NCBI GenBank assembly: GCA_963942565.1
Contig: OZ012687.1
Coordinates: 6,273,665-6,337,664 of the forward strand
Direction of reading: 5' to 3'
From: Maea johnstoni
Lineage: Eukaryota > Annelida > Polychaeta > Spionida > Magelonidae
Length of the DNA: 64,000 nt
A program made the position numbers and the translations under genes. Of this stretch, positions 1 to 58,061 are shown one piece after another (within the stretch, counting starts at the first letter, position 1; every line of letters begins with the position of its first letter). The notes under the pieces are model-generated. The model saw only the letters and a program-made list of their open reading frames with translations. It was not told where the DNA came from and did not search any database.

Positions 1-144
1 CGCCATATTCCAGTTTTCTGTTATGTTGCCTTTGTTCTGTCATTCATTCCTTTAGGCCTACAAAGGAATAAATTAAACTTTTTATTAATTCTGCATCTTC
101 TTTTTCCATGTAAAGTGCTTCTATATATGTTTGTCCCTTTCCAG
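1..144 (+). other. CFAP276 upstream intron, 3' end
   Basis: AT-rich intron sequence ending in the pyrimidine-rich acceptor ttgtccctttccag. Nothing else is recognisable in it. Confidence 0.7.
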
Positions 145-3100
145 AAAGGACAGTATTCTATACCGACTCATATGGCACAAGAGGAAGGTCCATGGAATCG
201 CTTGAACAAAACCTCCACATTGTCAACAGCCAGGAGAGAGGTGTACCATTATGACCCCCAGGCCCCGCGAGACAGCCTCGATTTTGTCCTCAAGTCTGAG
301 TATGATCACCACAACAAGTTCCTGTCTGCTAACAATGAAACTCTAGTGCAACCAGAAACACTTGGGATCTCTGGGTAAGCAATATAAGATAATCACATTC
401 TTTACTAGCAACCACTTTCAGAAAGCTGTGTATAAAGCAATATTAGATAACCACATTCCACCTGAAACCAGGAGTTCTGGGAGTCGCTGGGTTAACCAAA
501 CGAAGCAATAATTAATTACCACATTTTACCATATTAGCATCTGCATCTTGAAACCAGAAATACTAGAAGTTTCTGGTGAACAATATACAAGTACCACATT
601 CTACTGTATTATTGCGGAAATACCAGGAGTTTCCGTTTGAGCAATCGAAGATTACCATATTCTACCATACTAACACCCCATTACAGAAACTAAAAAATAC
701 AAAGTGTCTCTGGTTGAGCAATTGAAGATTACCATGTTCTACCATGTACGCAACCCATTTCTGAAACTAAAACACAAGGTGTCTCTGGTTGAGCAATTGA
801 AGATTACCATATTCTACCATGTACGCAACCCATTTCTGAAACTAAAAACACAAGGTGTCTCTGGTTGAGCAATTGAAGATTACCATATTCTACCATGTAC
901 GCAACCCATTTCTGAAACTAAAAACACAAGGTGTCTCTGGTTGAGCAATTGAAGATTACCATGTTCTACCATGTACGCAACCCATTTCTGAAACTAAAAA
1001 CACAAGGTGTCTCTGGTTGAGCAATTGAAGATTACCATATTCTACCATGTACGCAACCCATTTCTGAAACTAAAAACACAAGGTGTCTCTGGTTGAGCAA
1101 TTGAAGATTACCATGTTCTACCATGTACGCAACCCATTTCTGAAACTAAAAACACAAGGTGTCTCTGGTTGAGCAATTGAAGATTACCATGTTCTACCAT
1201 GTACCAACCCATTTCTGAAACTGAAAACACAAGGTGTCTTGGTTGAGCAATTGAAGATTACCATGTTCTACCATGTACGCAACCCATTTCTGAAACTAAA
1301 AACACAAGGTGTCTCTGGTTGAGCAATTGAAGATTACCATATTCTACCATATTAGTTGCCCATCTCAGAAACACCAGGAGCCTCTGTTTCAGCAAAATAA
1401 GATTACCATATATTCTATATCATTACCACTGCCCCATTACCACTAAGCAACATGAACTTACCATATTCTACTTTATTAGCCTCCCTCCCAGAGACCAGAA
1501 ACTCCAGGGTTCTTTGAGTACTAAGCAACATTAAATTACCATATTCTACTTTATTAGCACCCCTCTCAAATACCAAGAGTGTTTGGATATTGCGATGTTT
1601 GATTGCTTTATTATTTATAATCTGTTGGTATTCTTTTTGCTGCAAATACTTTAGAAATTCCAACACATTTGGAAATTCAGAAAAAATATTGATGTATTCA
1701 AGCATGTTCAAAACAGACCTGAAAAATATTTCAATTACTAATATTGATACAAATCTAACCAATTACTAAGCATCAATGGTTGTGTTAATGAAAATTTCAA
1801 CATAATCATTATTTAGTTATTTTTAGACATAAAGGCACATGATTATCTTCCTGAAGTAAACTCTAAGATGATTTGATTCAGACAGAAGCTGACAGTGGCA
1901 GTGCAGTCATTCATCCAATGTATTAAAGTTATTGGTATTGGACCATAAGCCATTCTTCTCACAATACTTTGTGCTCCAATGGGACCTCTGTCTTCATGTG
2001 TAAGAGATGATTAAAGGAGCAAATCTATCCCAGAAAACACACAGCCTGCCACTTTCTGCACCCATGGTCAGGATGTAATCCCTTTAAGCCTAATGTACTC
2101 CCTCTCTGTGGGGATCTCAGATAGATTTATTGATCTTTTTGTATCACGCAACTCTCTCCTCTCACGTCTACCTGCACAGAAGGAAATGAGGTCAGAATCT
2201 TAATAGCACGCCACAGAATATCACAGGCAGCAGCTTGTCGCTATAGATCTTTTATTTATTCTAGTTAATATAAAGTTGCTGGTTGTATAAATAGCGATTC
2301 ATTAAAGATTAATCCTTCAACTGAGAGTATAAAGGGAATCTGTAAGCAACGTGTGCTTTGCCTTTAGGTGTTGATTTTGTTCAGCCAGCCATGACAGGCT
2401 GTACACAGTGTATGTGTGTGGTCTGTCATCTTTTACTCATTCATACTTGAGAGGTCCTCTAAGAAATGGTGGAGAGTTGTCAATTATTTTCTGATTAATA
2501 TTATTCCTTCGCTATGCTTTTGCCTGAATATAATGCCATCATAATAGTCAGGCTGCTGTGAGTATTAGCAGGTTAACCCTTCTTCTACATAAAAGGGCAC
2601 CCTGTGCATTTTTTTGCGATTGCATGATTACTTCTGTAATTGAGATGCATCTGTTTAGATCAATACAATTATATTAATCATTATCTATTATTCATTATAT
2701 CATGCACTTATGGAATTTCAGGCAGTTAAAGATATAGTGCTATTAGTAACATCAGCCAAATTGGCTTATCATTTTTACATTTAATATGGTATTACATAAA
2801 GGTGATTGATTTAGACTACCTGCACAACTTTCTAAGCTTGTTCCATAATTATCAGCTAATCTTTCCTCAGATGATTCCTCGTCCTGCATATATTCAGTAT
2901 AGCATCACTATAGCAGGAGGCATTTAATTCCCTTTATAGGGATCTCACAGAAAGTGCACTGCCTTGAACACTAACTCTCAAGTTCATCCATAGAGATTGG
3001 TACATTTTTAGCTCCTAGTGGAGAAACCCAAGGAGAATTCTTTTTCAGAGAGACTAGCTAGTGGCCACAAAGATCAAGATAATTGCAGCACTGGCCAATT

Positions 3101-6100
3101 GAAAGTTTATCGCTACCAGTTGAAATGTAAAAAATACCCTTTTTACCGTATGTCTTGTGAATTGATCTGACATTATTTGTATTATATTTATCTCTATGTA
3201 CTGTTTTTGTCTTTAAGGCGAGTGTTGAAGAACAGGGTGAAGGAGATTCCTGTGCTGCCCGACCCCCTCAACCACCCCCTTAAAGAAGCCTTCCAGCCTA
3301 AGAGAGAGAGTATACACAGCATCAACAACGCCATAGGTATGTATGCCTCAAAAGGTTCTAGACAATCTCAAATCTCCATCTTCCAACATGAGCTACTCTT
3401 TCAGTATTTCGTCAACAATCACCACAATTTTTATTCAGTGAGAAAGTGGTATTCCTTCAATAAAAAGTGGTCCATTCATACCTTGTAATCTGAGATATCT
3501 ATGAGAAGTGTCCTCTGAATCTATAAGACTTAGGAACTGACTTTGAAATAATCACAAATTCAAATTTTTTGAAAAAGAGAACTTGGTGGTGGTTGGGTTC
3601 CAATCATGAGTATGCCTCCAAAAATTTTATGGAAATGCTTTGATCAAAAGGATACTACCAAAGTAATGACTTTTTTGGGGCGCTACATGGATGAATGGGT
3701 TAAGACATTTTTGTAGGAAGGGAATGATTTTGAACTTTGTTGATGACAAAAATGTTTAAACTTAGCATCTGGTGACTAGGTAATTTGCCAATATCTACAT
3801 CGTCCTAAAGTAAGATTTTGATTGGTTTTCCATATATTTTAATGAGATTAACTTTATTTGTATATTTTTAGACATTGATACTGCTCCTGGCTCTTTTAAC
3901 CAGAAACATCTGACTCTGTTTATGGAGTTGTGTTACCAATAATTGTTCAGTCAGTTATATTTCTTTCTTATATAAAAAAAATGTTTGAATAAGGTAGTGC
4001 TTTCTCAGCTGTTATATTGAAGTAAGCCAAATTGGATTTTTGTATCTTCTTTGAATTTTTATTGTTTTCCTACTGTTCCTAACATGCATTGTCTTTTTCT
4101 TCCTGGTCTATATGACTTACTTGAGTAAAGAAATCAAGTTTTTCCATGCTGGTTGTTTCAAGGAATTTTCCCACCTAATCCAATATACTAATTCAGCAAC
4201 TCTCATTTGCCTTTTTACCTGCTGCCTGCCCGATGGGCGTGGCCTGTCACTGTATGGGTGTACCGCCCTCTACATCACTACAGAAGACCATCACATACAG
4301 GCTACCAGATGTGGCTACTCTCGCAAGCCTGACGGTGGCTTCTACTCCTCCTAATGCCCATATACTGCTGGTGGGAGTTTGCCTAACCTTTACAAATATA
4401 TATAGTCAGCTCCTAGCTCTTCCAGTGATACCCCATGCAGTCCTTAGGAAATACCAGACACATGCTTTCACCCTAGAATTTTCACAACTTATGCCTTTCA
4501 TATTATGAATACAACATTATGCAAAAACAAAGGCACATCTTTCATTCTAGATAGATCTTGATCTTTTCTATCGGCATCTTTCATGCTTGACATTCATCAG
4601 ATTGTCTTCATTATCTTTTATATGAGGCATTATTACAGGTGTAAGTGCGCCTTTCCTAACTGACATATCTGAAATTTTCTTACTTAACATATCTGCATCG
4701 TTCTTACCTAACATATCAGCATTTTTCATACCTGACATATACATATCTTTCTTACCCACCACATCTGTATCTTTCTTTCCTGACATATCTGAATCTTTCT
4801 TACCTGACATATCTGAATCTTTCTTACCTGACATATCTGAATCTTTCTTACCTGACATATATGAATCTTTCTTATATGGCATATCTGCATCTTTCTGACC
4901 TGACATATGTGAATCGTTCATACCTGACAAATCTGCACCTTTCTTACCTGACGCATCTGCATCTTTCTTACCTGGCATGTCTGCATCTTTCTTACCCTCT
5001 CTTACCGGACATATCTGCATCTTTCATACCTGACATCTGTACCTTTCTTACCTGACACATCTGCATCTTTCTTACCTGACACATATGCATCTTTCTTACC
5101 TGACACATATGCATCTTTCTTACCTGACACATCTGCATCTTTCTTACCTGACACATCTGCATCTTTATTACCTGACACATCTGCATCTTTCATACATAGC
5201 AGATCTGGACCTTTTGTACCCGACATATCTGCTTCTTGCCTGACACATCTGCATTTTCTTACCTGACTTATGGGCATCTTTCTTACCTGACTTATCTGCA
5301 TCTTTCATATCTGCATCTTTCTTACCCAACACATCTGTATCTCTCTTACCGGACATATCTGCATACCTGACATCTGTACCTTTCTTGCCTGACATATGTG
5401 CATCTTTTTTTACCAAACACATCTGTATCTGTCTTACCTGAAATTTCGGCATCTTTCTTACCTGACATATTCTAGCTTTCTTAGTATCTGCATCTTTCTT
5501 ACCTGAAGTATCTGCATCTTCCTTATCAGACATATCTGAATCTTTCCTGTCTGACATATCTGCATCTTTCTTACCTGTAATATACACACCTTTCTTTTCT
5601 TAGTATCTGCATCTTTCTTTAATACCTGAAATATTTACATCTCCCTTATCTGACATGTCTGCATCTTTCTTATCTGGCATATCTGCATCTTTCTTATTTG
5701 ACATATCTGCATTCTTCTTACCTGTGATATCTGAATCTTTATTACCTGACATCTTGATCTACCTTTCACACCTTTCATACCTGAAATAACCCTTCCTATA
5801 ACTCTCTCTCTTTCTCTTACTTACATCCATCAAAAACCTGTACTTTTATACCCAATGAACCCGCATCTCTTTTCTAGTTAAAATGCATTTGAGGATTTGA
5901 TAATGATACTTTTTAGTTATGTTCTGGCTAGTAGGACTTCAGTTTGACTAGCTTTTGATGTATATTGTAAAGTGGTCTATAGAATAGATATATGTGTGTA
6001 GTTCCGTGCATGAATGCAGTACCTAACCAGACTGAGCTTTTGGTATGTTTGTTTTAAGTGTACAATGTGAATGTGTACATCCCACGCATGAATATATTTA

Positions 6101-7473
6101 AAAGAAATAACTCTTGATAATGGGGAACTTGCAAAAGGTCTAATGAAATTTACTGGCCGAATAGCAACACTGTCCACTTTTTTACATACATTTGCTATAT
6201 AAAGAAAATCGAAAACAAAAAGCAGTTTAACAAAACTGCAGATTGAAGTAGCTGGAAATATCTTGATTTGGTCAAGAATTTACCTCAACATGTTAGAGCA
6301 CCCCCCCCCCCCCCCCCTCCCCATGCATAAATACATTAGTATTGTGTTTGGAATATTAGTCCTATTTTGGGAATTTGATTCTTTTAATTGTAGTGCCCTG
6401 GAAACATTTTGATAATAGAATTATTTCATTTTCAATTTTTTTTAAAGTTCTCCACATTTCAACAACAAAAATACATAAATTCTTCCTGTGTAAAGATTTT
6501 TTTATGAATTGTCTGGACCCTCTGATTATTTTGTGGCTGCGGGGCTTCATCAAATGTACTTCTGCCTGGTGCATGTACCTGTTTGATCTCAAACATTTGC
6601 ATGTGTAATCAGCTATATTTAATAAGTGGTTTGAGTAGGTAATTTCCTCTAAGGAAGCCTTAGACGGTACCGGTAATGCATGCATATTCATTTACAGCAT
6701 GGGTTAGTAAGTACATCTTTCCAACTAAGAACTAACATTGTAAAACCGGTTATCTTATTTTACAATAGTAATGCCTATGCTATTGTTCTGTTGTTGTTTT
6801 TTTAGGTTAAATCTGATAAGTTTGTCTATCATAAGCAGGTGTTAGCCAGGACTTGATAATCTTGTCTAATACAGCAATCACAAAATTTCTGCCCCTCTGG
6901 AGTTAGCTACTAATTAAGTTAATACTTCAAATCCTTATACCAACTGCATTTATAGCTTATTGTGTTGAAAAGGACATTCTAAACTCCCCTGGCCATGCCA
7001 TAGAAGATGATTTATGAAGAAAAGTTGTGATTGGAAATTCTCCATGGTGATTTTTGGCTGTCTGTAAAGGATTATTTTCCAGGAAACTACCTGTCAAAAA
7101 GACTGTCTGAACAGGTCCCGGCTAAGTCCCTGATCATGTGATATTATGTACTAACCATTCACCAAAGATACTAACATCAACTTCTGAGTGACTGTAATTT
7201 TATTTAAGTTAATTGGCAACAACTGATGAAATCACCTTTCAATGCCTCATCCACATCAAATGGTTCAATTACAAATTCATTCATTTAACAAGCCTATATT
7301 TTTACTAATACATCCCTACTAATATTTTATACTTATATTCAGCACTTAAAGGATACTTACTTTTTCCTCCAGATTCATAGAAATTTCTTTTTTCTATTTC
7401 AGAATCTCATCATACAGCAACAACCAACAGGGGTTATGCGCGGAAACATGATGGCGGCTTCTATACAACATAA
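145..7473 (+). CDS. CFAP276: CFAP276 (C1orf194 family) axonemal microtubule inner protein, 5' exon outside window
   Basis: Coding exons are 145-374, 3218-3336 and 7403-7473 (stop TAA 7471-7473), joined in phases 0/2/1; together they give 139 residues, against about 169 in human, so roughly 30 N-terminal residues lie in an exon left of position 1. Splice sites seen: acceptor ccag at 141-144, donor gtaagc at 375, acceptor ttaag at 3213-3217, donor gtatgt at 3337, acceptor ttcag at 7398-7402. Family-diagnostic segments, recognised from memory of the human protein, are [39 protein letters not shown] and the C-terminal [14 protein letters not shown]. The family is a small microtubule inner protein bound inside the A-tubule of ciliary doublets; the human gene has been linked to Charcot-Marie-Tooth neuropathy. 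A second terminal exon at 4284-4354 could give another C-terminus. No domain is missing in the visible part. Confidence 0.9.
375..1570 (+). repeat. Donor-junction minisatellite of CFAP276 exon 145-374 (76-bp unit)
   Basis: The homogeneous core (about 716-1,397) has nine copies of a 76-bp unit; the anchor gagcaattgaag recurs at 716, 791, 867, 943, 1019, 1095, 1171, 1245 and 1321. Decayed copies flank it at about 430-660 and 1,340-1,570. Each unit aligns with the end of the exon plus the start of its intron: exon-end gggatctctgg followed by gtaagcaatataagat matches unit gtgtctctgg followed by ttgagcaattgaagat, then a shared attaccatattct stretch. The array therefore arose by tandem duplication of the exon/intron border. 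In the core copies the donor GT has become TT, so only the true exon keeps a working donor. Confidence 0.85.
1571..3217 (+). other. Remainder of CFAP276 intron between the first two visible exons
   Basis: AT-rich intron sequence without open frames of coding character, recognisable transposon ends or RNA genes. Confidence 0.6.
4284..4354 (+). CDS. CFAP276: Duplicated alternative terminal exon of CFAP276
   Basis: This 71-bp segment follows an AG (4282-4283) after a moderately pyrimidine-rich stretch. It starts in the phase left by exon 3218-3336 (G + AA gives Glu), encodes 22 residues ending [13 protein letters not shown] and stops at TAA 4352-4354. The canonical last exon at 7403-7473 has the same length, phase and stop position and ends [13 protein letters not shown]; counting the shared junction Glu, 13 of 23 residues are identical. 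Many differences in the GY-x-RK-x-DGGFY block are third-base changes that keep the amino acid (Gly, Tyr, Arg, Lys, Asp, Gly, Tyr). That pattern points to coding constraint after duplication rather than a dead copy. No AATAAA was seen close downstream, so use as a true last exon is inferred. Confidence 0.65.
4560..5780. repeat. 24-bp minisatellite, about 45-50 units, in CFAP276 last intron
   Basis: The plus-strand unit reads approximately catctttcttacctgacata then tctg, with many point variants; homogeneity is best around 4,780-5,180. The period is 24, so reading frames stay open over hundreds of bases on the minus strand (eight-residue repeats such as KKDADMSG), but these frames lack other coding features. 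On the minus strand most units contain CAGGTAAGAAA, a near-perfect 5' splice-site consensus, giving dozens of antisense donor-like motifs. The array begins about 200 bp after the duplicated terminal exon. Confidence 0.9.
6301..6317. repeat. Poly-C tract
   Basis: Uninterrupted run of 17 C in the last CFAP276 intron. Confidence 0.9.
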
Positions 7474-8112
7474 TCAAGGGAAGGAGGATCTCAAGCCCAG
7501 CTGTGATCAAGCAAACAACGCCTGAAATAGATCTTTAATAGACTGCTGAAAATTTTATCTTATATGCAAATTATGTATTAAATTGAAATTTTATATTTCA
7601 GTTATAGGTTCTTTTCAAAGCTGTATTGTTTTATAAACCGTTGTTTACAAAAATAAAAGAAATTGGATAGCTTTAGGCATCGATTAAAGAAGGTTATGTA
7701 ATCAAGTTTGTTTTTTTATTAAAAGAGGTCTTCCATTGGCCTGCTAATTTTATAATGGTTATGATTAGTTCCACATATAATCACTAGGTGATATACGCCC
7801 AGGCATGGACTATCTCAGAATGTTACAATAATGTGAATTGTGATTATTTCTTCAATTATTTTGCAGTGTGTAATTATAAGCAAGTATTATTTTTAAGAGC
7901 TTGATTGTGATAAAGCATTAATGAAGATGTATTGATATATAAAATGCTTTTGACTTTGCTTTTTTTAAATCATGATACGAAAAATGGTGTGTACATATCT
8001 ATATAGTTATACAAACTACCCAAGGTCAAGATGAGAGGGGTGCATACCTCTAGGCAATTATACGAGTGGTGTTTGCAGCCATACTATGAAATTGAATGAA
8101 TTATTGAATAAA
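7474..8112 (+). other. CFAP276: CFAP276 3' UTR with candidate poly(A) signals
   Basis: The sequence after the stop at 7473 has AATAAA at 7652-7657 and again at 8107-8112. The first would give a 3' UTR of about 200 nt and the second about 650 nt. Nothing coding is seen. Confidence 0.6.
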
Positions 8113-8460
8113 GTATTTTAAAACAACAAACCAAACATCAGTTATTGTCATATTTTGGTATGCACAGAAAGTTCAGCTATTTGAAAGGAAATGCTTTCTT
8201 GAAAGTAAAAAGTTGCAATTATTCCATTTTCCCAGAGTTGGGCGAAACAAAAATTTAAAATCTTCACAAAACAGTATTTGAATAATCAAACCTTGATATG
8301 AACAGTAGGTATAAATGCCATCTCAACCCAGCTAGGAAAACAGCATGACTATCACAATTTTTAGTTTTGCCATACTTTTTTCTAAATGAAAGATCTATAA
8401 GTCCTAGAGAACTAAGAGAAAAGACATTTACAGCATATACATTTCATCACTCTCATATGC

Positions 8461-11400
8461 TTTATTTATACAACTAAAACATTGCAATCAATCAGAATTA
8501 CATAGTTTACAGAACATGATCTAGCTGTGGGGCCTTTCCCCTGTCAGCAGTCAGGAATGCATGTGCATGACAAATGGCTCATAAATCCACCGGGACCTGC
8601 TGTCAAGAGCAGGGAGAAATAGCTAAGCCTGAATAATGAGCTGAATAAGGCCAAAAGAGCTAACTTCACCAATCTGACTTTCATGCATGCTTTGTGCAGC
8701 TTAACCCTTTCGATGCTGAGGCAACTTTCGTCACAGACCCCAAAACGCAGAAATCCGTGTTAATCATCCAAACTCTGAACTATTGGTATTCATAGGAAAG
8801 CTTTTGATGAGTTCTATCACATGAGTACCCATATGCCAGGTTTTTGGTCATTTATCAGCTTTTTTCCATCATTTTATATTGATCAAATCAGCCACCAGCA
8901 GCGAAAGGGTTAACCCATTTCCACCTGGAGTGTACAGATGGTTTGACATCTAGAAAACAAACCAATATTTTATGATATACTTTAATAAAAGTTCCTGTTC
9001 CATTTAGTTTAACAATACCTCTTCAAATACTTCAAATGTCATTCTATTGATGAGTAAAGGCAAAAGTAATCAAACTATGTGTGCATTCCAGATTTCAAGA
9101 GAACTGTTGTACAAGTGTCTCGCACCAAAAGCCTTTAAATTGTGACCCACATTTCACAATGCTCTATAATTGACACCTTGCTACTTCAGGACCTCTCACT
9201 ATTTAGTCAAAGGTTCAAACACTACATGCACGAAACTTAACATCAGAACATTAGGACGGATAGATAAAAAATCAAGTTTATAATTGTGCTTTATTTCTTA
9301 ATGTGATGCAAAATAAAAGTAACCTGGGTTTCATATTTTGGAAGCATCATAATTGCAATGCATCGTAGTTGAGCCATTAAACAATCATTAGAATTAATGT
9401 GATCAGCAACATATTAACACTATGTACAACAAAACTTTATATATCATATAACTTATCATATTCACCTGTTCATTGATATTTATGAACATATTATTTTTAG
9501 AAAGTAACATTTGGAATGTTTTACTAATCAATTTTTATCATTATGAATCACCAACAAAGGTGTCCAAGAATTTTCCAGGAGATAAAAATTGACTCCCAAA
9601 AGTAAGACAGAGTGTCTTTAGAGAAAATGACTTGACTTCCAAATGGACTACGGTAGTATTAATATGCCTGTAAAAGACCCTGTCTATATATATAGCAGTG
9701 ATAGCTAAGAACAATCACCCGCTATGGAGCAAAAGAGCTCATTATTATGCAAAGACCATTTATTGGATTATGCACTGTAATATGCATACATATTCATGAT
9801 GCTGTTATAATTTGTGTAGCATGAATTTATAATACATGCACATTCAGTATATTTTAATAGGTAACATTTTTACAATTAAATTACCAATACACAGTGTGGT
9901 CTATGAATAACCTTATAGATTATTCAAACACTGGCACTTTCCATCAATTATATAATACCACTCCCAGCCTTCCATTATTATTCTTCAGCAGTTACTCACA
10001 GTATTAACATATTCATGTTTAGAGTATCCCTAAAAGTATAGTCAGAATCTTGAGCTCTTTTGAAAATAACTTATAAATAAAGCATGCCAGTTTTGAAGAG
10101 GAGATTTAAATTAAGTTATAATAAATAGTGACCTGCAAAATATTTCCAAAAATGTGCTTTTGTCAACAAGTTATGCCTGAGCAGACCTCTTTTGAGTTAC
10201 CAGCTGAAGTTCACACCCTTTTAAAATACTGATTTTATCGTGTATTTACAGTCAGTATAGTTAATCTAAGTGTGCCCCCAAGTTTGTTACATATCTTTCT
10301 TTAATACATTACATAGAAGCATCTAGTATTACTTATGTTCAGCCTGAACCATTAACAAACACATGATACCGAAAATATCAAAACATTAATGCATTGGTTA
10401 CTTTGGTTGAGCACTGGCCATGATATATCATAGAATATACTATCAAAACTATACATTTTCTATCAAATATAATACACTCTGGTTATCCAATGTGATTCTA
10501 ATGCTGATCACAGATTCTTGTGATGTTGGGTTAGAAGAATAGTATAACAATATTACTGCTTAAGAAATGCCAATAACAAACAGATGATGATATACATGAC
10601 AACAATGTGCAACAGTGAAATACAGTAATGTGCTGATGATACTTTTTTTCTCAGGAGATTCATCATGCTGATAAAAATTGTATACTACAGTTCTACTACT
10701 TCAATTCTGCCATGATCACAAGTTCCTTTGATACGTTTTCCCTTACAGCAATAAGGGATCCATAATTTCAAAAACATTCTTGAATTGAGATATTTGTGAT
10801 CGAGTCCATGACACAAAAACTGATTTGTTGTCATGTGCACTATTTTATAAATATATAGCATAGTCATTGCATGCTCATTTAATGCAAAATGATTTCTGCC
10901 AGTAAAATAGATAACATACAACCCATGGGAATGTGATGTATTGTTACCCTAATAAAGCTACCATTTTTGGCCATTACAATCTAATGTAATGAGACATTTG
11001 TGTGTGAGCATTACATTTCATATTTCCCCATTATGAAAATGTATATAACAAATGCGCAAAAGTCAAACAATGAATCATAATTATATATAAAGCATTTGTC
11101 ATTGGCCAGAGGTGTTTATTTCTGTGGCACCACAAAAGTGTCTAAGTATAAAAGTCCTAGAGCACAGACCATCAATCCTGGAGCCCAGCATCTTTTGACA
11201 GACGAATGGTTCACACAACTTTCATCAGTTGGCACTATAATATCAGCCTTATATCAATAATGGAGACCTCTTTTGATCAATAGGAAAGACCATTAAAATG
11301 GTAAAGTCCACATGTTTAACAAAATCTGCATAAAAAGATAGATTTGAGAATATATAAAAGGCTCTATTGGCCATACAGTTTGATAACTTGCTGTGTTAAA

Positions 11401-11509
11401 CATGATGGATTTGGCATGTTGCACGTTTTGAAGACAATGCAATAATTGGACACCGGGCCTGCATCATTAGGTTGTGGCTGGAAGTCATTGTGTTTGTACA
11501 GCGTGCTGT
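8461..11509 (-). other. CCDC162 3' flank / 3' UTR with candidate poly(A) signals
   Basis: On the minus strand the stop at 11,510 is followed by AATAAA (tttatt on plus) at 11,115-11,120, then near 9,290 and at 8,461-8,466. The closest gives a 3' UTR near 400 nt. The gene is tail-to-tail with CFAP276, whose last signal is at 8,107. The rest is AT-rich and non-coding, with one TTAA element at 8,701-8,913. Confidence 0.5.
8701..8913 (+). mobile_element. TTAA-ended non-autonomous element, copy 1
   Basis: About 205-215 bp from ttaaccctttcgatgctgag to agcgaaagggttaa. It has TTAA at both ends with terminal CCCTT/AAGGG. No coding capacity. The ends suggest a piggyBac-like MITE (inference). Confidence 0.7.
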
Positions 11510-56608
<45,099 letters not shown>

Positions 56609-56641
56609 GCTGATGATCAATCCTCCTTGCCCTTAGCAGCT
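56609..56641 (-). other. CCDC162: CCDC162 5' UTR next to the start codon
   Basis: Upstream of the ATG there is an in-frame TAA at 56,633-56,635, so translation cannot begin further upstream in this exon. A weak acceptor (ATAAGAG before CTGCTAAGG) near 56,642 suggests a separate upstream non-coding exon. Confidence 0.4.
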
Positions 56642-57641
56642 CTTATGAGTAGACAAGCAATATGAAAGTTAAGAATATAAACTTATATTTTATAAGTAGA
56701 ATACAAGGAAATAAACTCTTAAGTGGTCATCATGCAAATTCTTACCTCTGTCATATTGAAAGTCAAATATACATGAACCTGATAAATGAAAATTGATACT
56801 GAAATAGATCACCATTCAAGAATCACTTGTTTTATAATGAATACTAAAATGACATGATTGCAAGGCATGTGTCCATTTGGTTATATCTTTATGATCATTC
56901 TCGATTCTCTTCTAAAAAGCACTCTTTCCATACCCATCCTAAGTTTGACTGACAAAATAGTTAATGTTTAAATTCATCCCCAGAGGTTCCCTACAACCAT
57001 ATTAATTTGTAAAAATGACCTAGCCCTACCAGATATCAAACTATACCATACTAAATTATATTCATTTTAATACACATTTATGTATGTTTTAAGCTTTTTG
57101 CAGAGGTAGAAATTAAGAAAATATTCTCAGAGCATTATATGTGACCTGGGGTTTTGAAATCAAGGCAGCGCCCACAGGACTGTTCATGGACAAGCACTGT
57201 TGGAAAAGGCTAGGGTGTCAGATTCATGAGTAGATACTAGTTTTTACTTGCCAAGCAAAATATTGAAATCTTGCTTCAGTACTGTCACTAACTTTGAACT
57301 ATGTTGTAGGTCGATTATCCCTTAATTTTCAAAAGTATATCATCTGAATTGTATTTTGAATTAGCAATGATAATAACAACAACAACAATAATAACAACAC
57401 TAGTTCACAGAATAGGCTAGGTATGGCATCACTGTCAAAGCAAGAATGTCCTACACGGTCAACTCTTAAGAAGACTTAAGTACTACTTTCCAATAAAATT
57501 TAGCTAAAGCTTTTAGAAAATACAGTATGATATACATATTTGTCAGTTTGTGGGTTGAAGTTAAAGAAACATGTGATAAGGCAATCACTTTACACTGAAT
57601 TATTGAGGTATTTAGGAATAGAAATGACCGAGCAATACAGT

Positions 57642-57947
57642 GTCTCAGCCAGTATTTAGAAACTGGGTGCCTAAAATTGGTAGTTGAAAAATTTTTGGGC
57701 GTCCAAATTTTCAAGGGGGATCACAATATACTCATATTTCAACCATAAACATGTATCAATTTATCAAAATAAAGCATGATATCATTAAACAATGTCATGG
57801 GAATTATAAGGAGATGAAAAAATTCAATTATAAGCTTGAGATTTAGCTTTTTAAGAAATTCCACACTAAAAGATTTGGGTGTCCTGAGGGTTCTTTTCAA
57901 GGGTTTGGGTGTCCAAAAAGGCACCCAGACGCCCTGCTGGCTAAGAC
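57642..57947. mobile_element. Dispersed repeat (gtcttagcca family), copy B
   Basis: Ends are inverted: gtctcagccagtatttagaa with gggtgcc on the left, ggcacccagacgccctgctg then gctaagac on the right, consistent with a TIR element. A fragment of the same end occurs near 28,025 (gccagacaccctgctggcta). Confidence 0.6.
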
Positions 57948-58061
57948 CATGGAGCAATATGCTTCTGGCAGGTCCATGCCCCATAGGAAAGGTGCATGTA
58001 CATGTGTTGTATACTGGTATATACATGTACATGTGGATCTATCACTGTTTCAGTAGACACA

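Noticed and set aside
716-1397. CRISPR-like direct repeats
   Set aside because: Head-to-tail minisatellite without unique spacers, in a eukaryotic intron.
4568-5587. Lys/Asp-rich repeat proteins (KKDADMSG)
   Set aside because: Byproduct of a 24-bp intronic minisatellite; several frames are open at once, with no start context or splice support.
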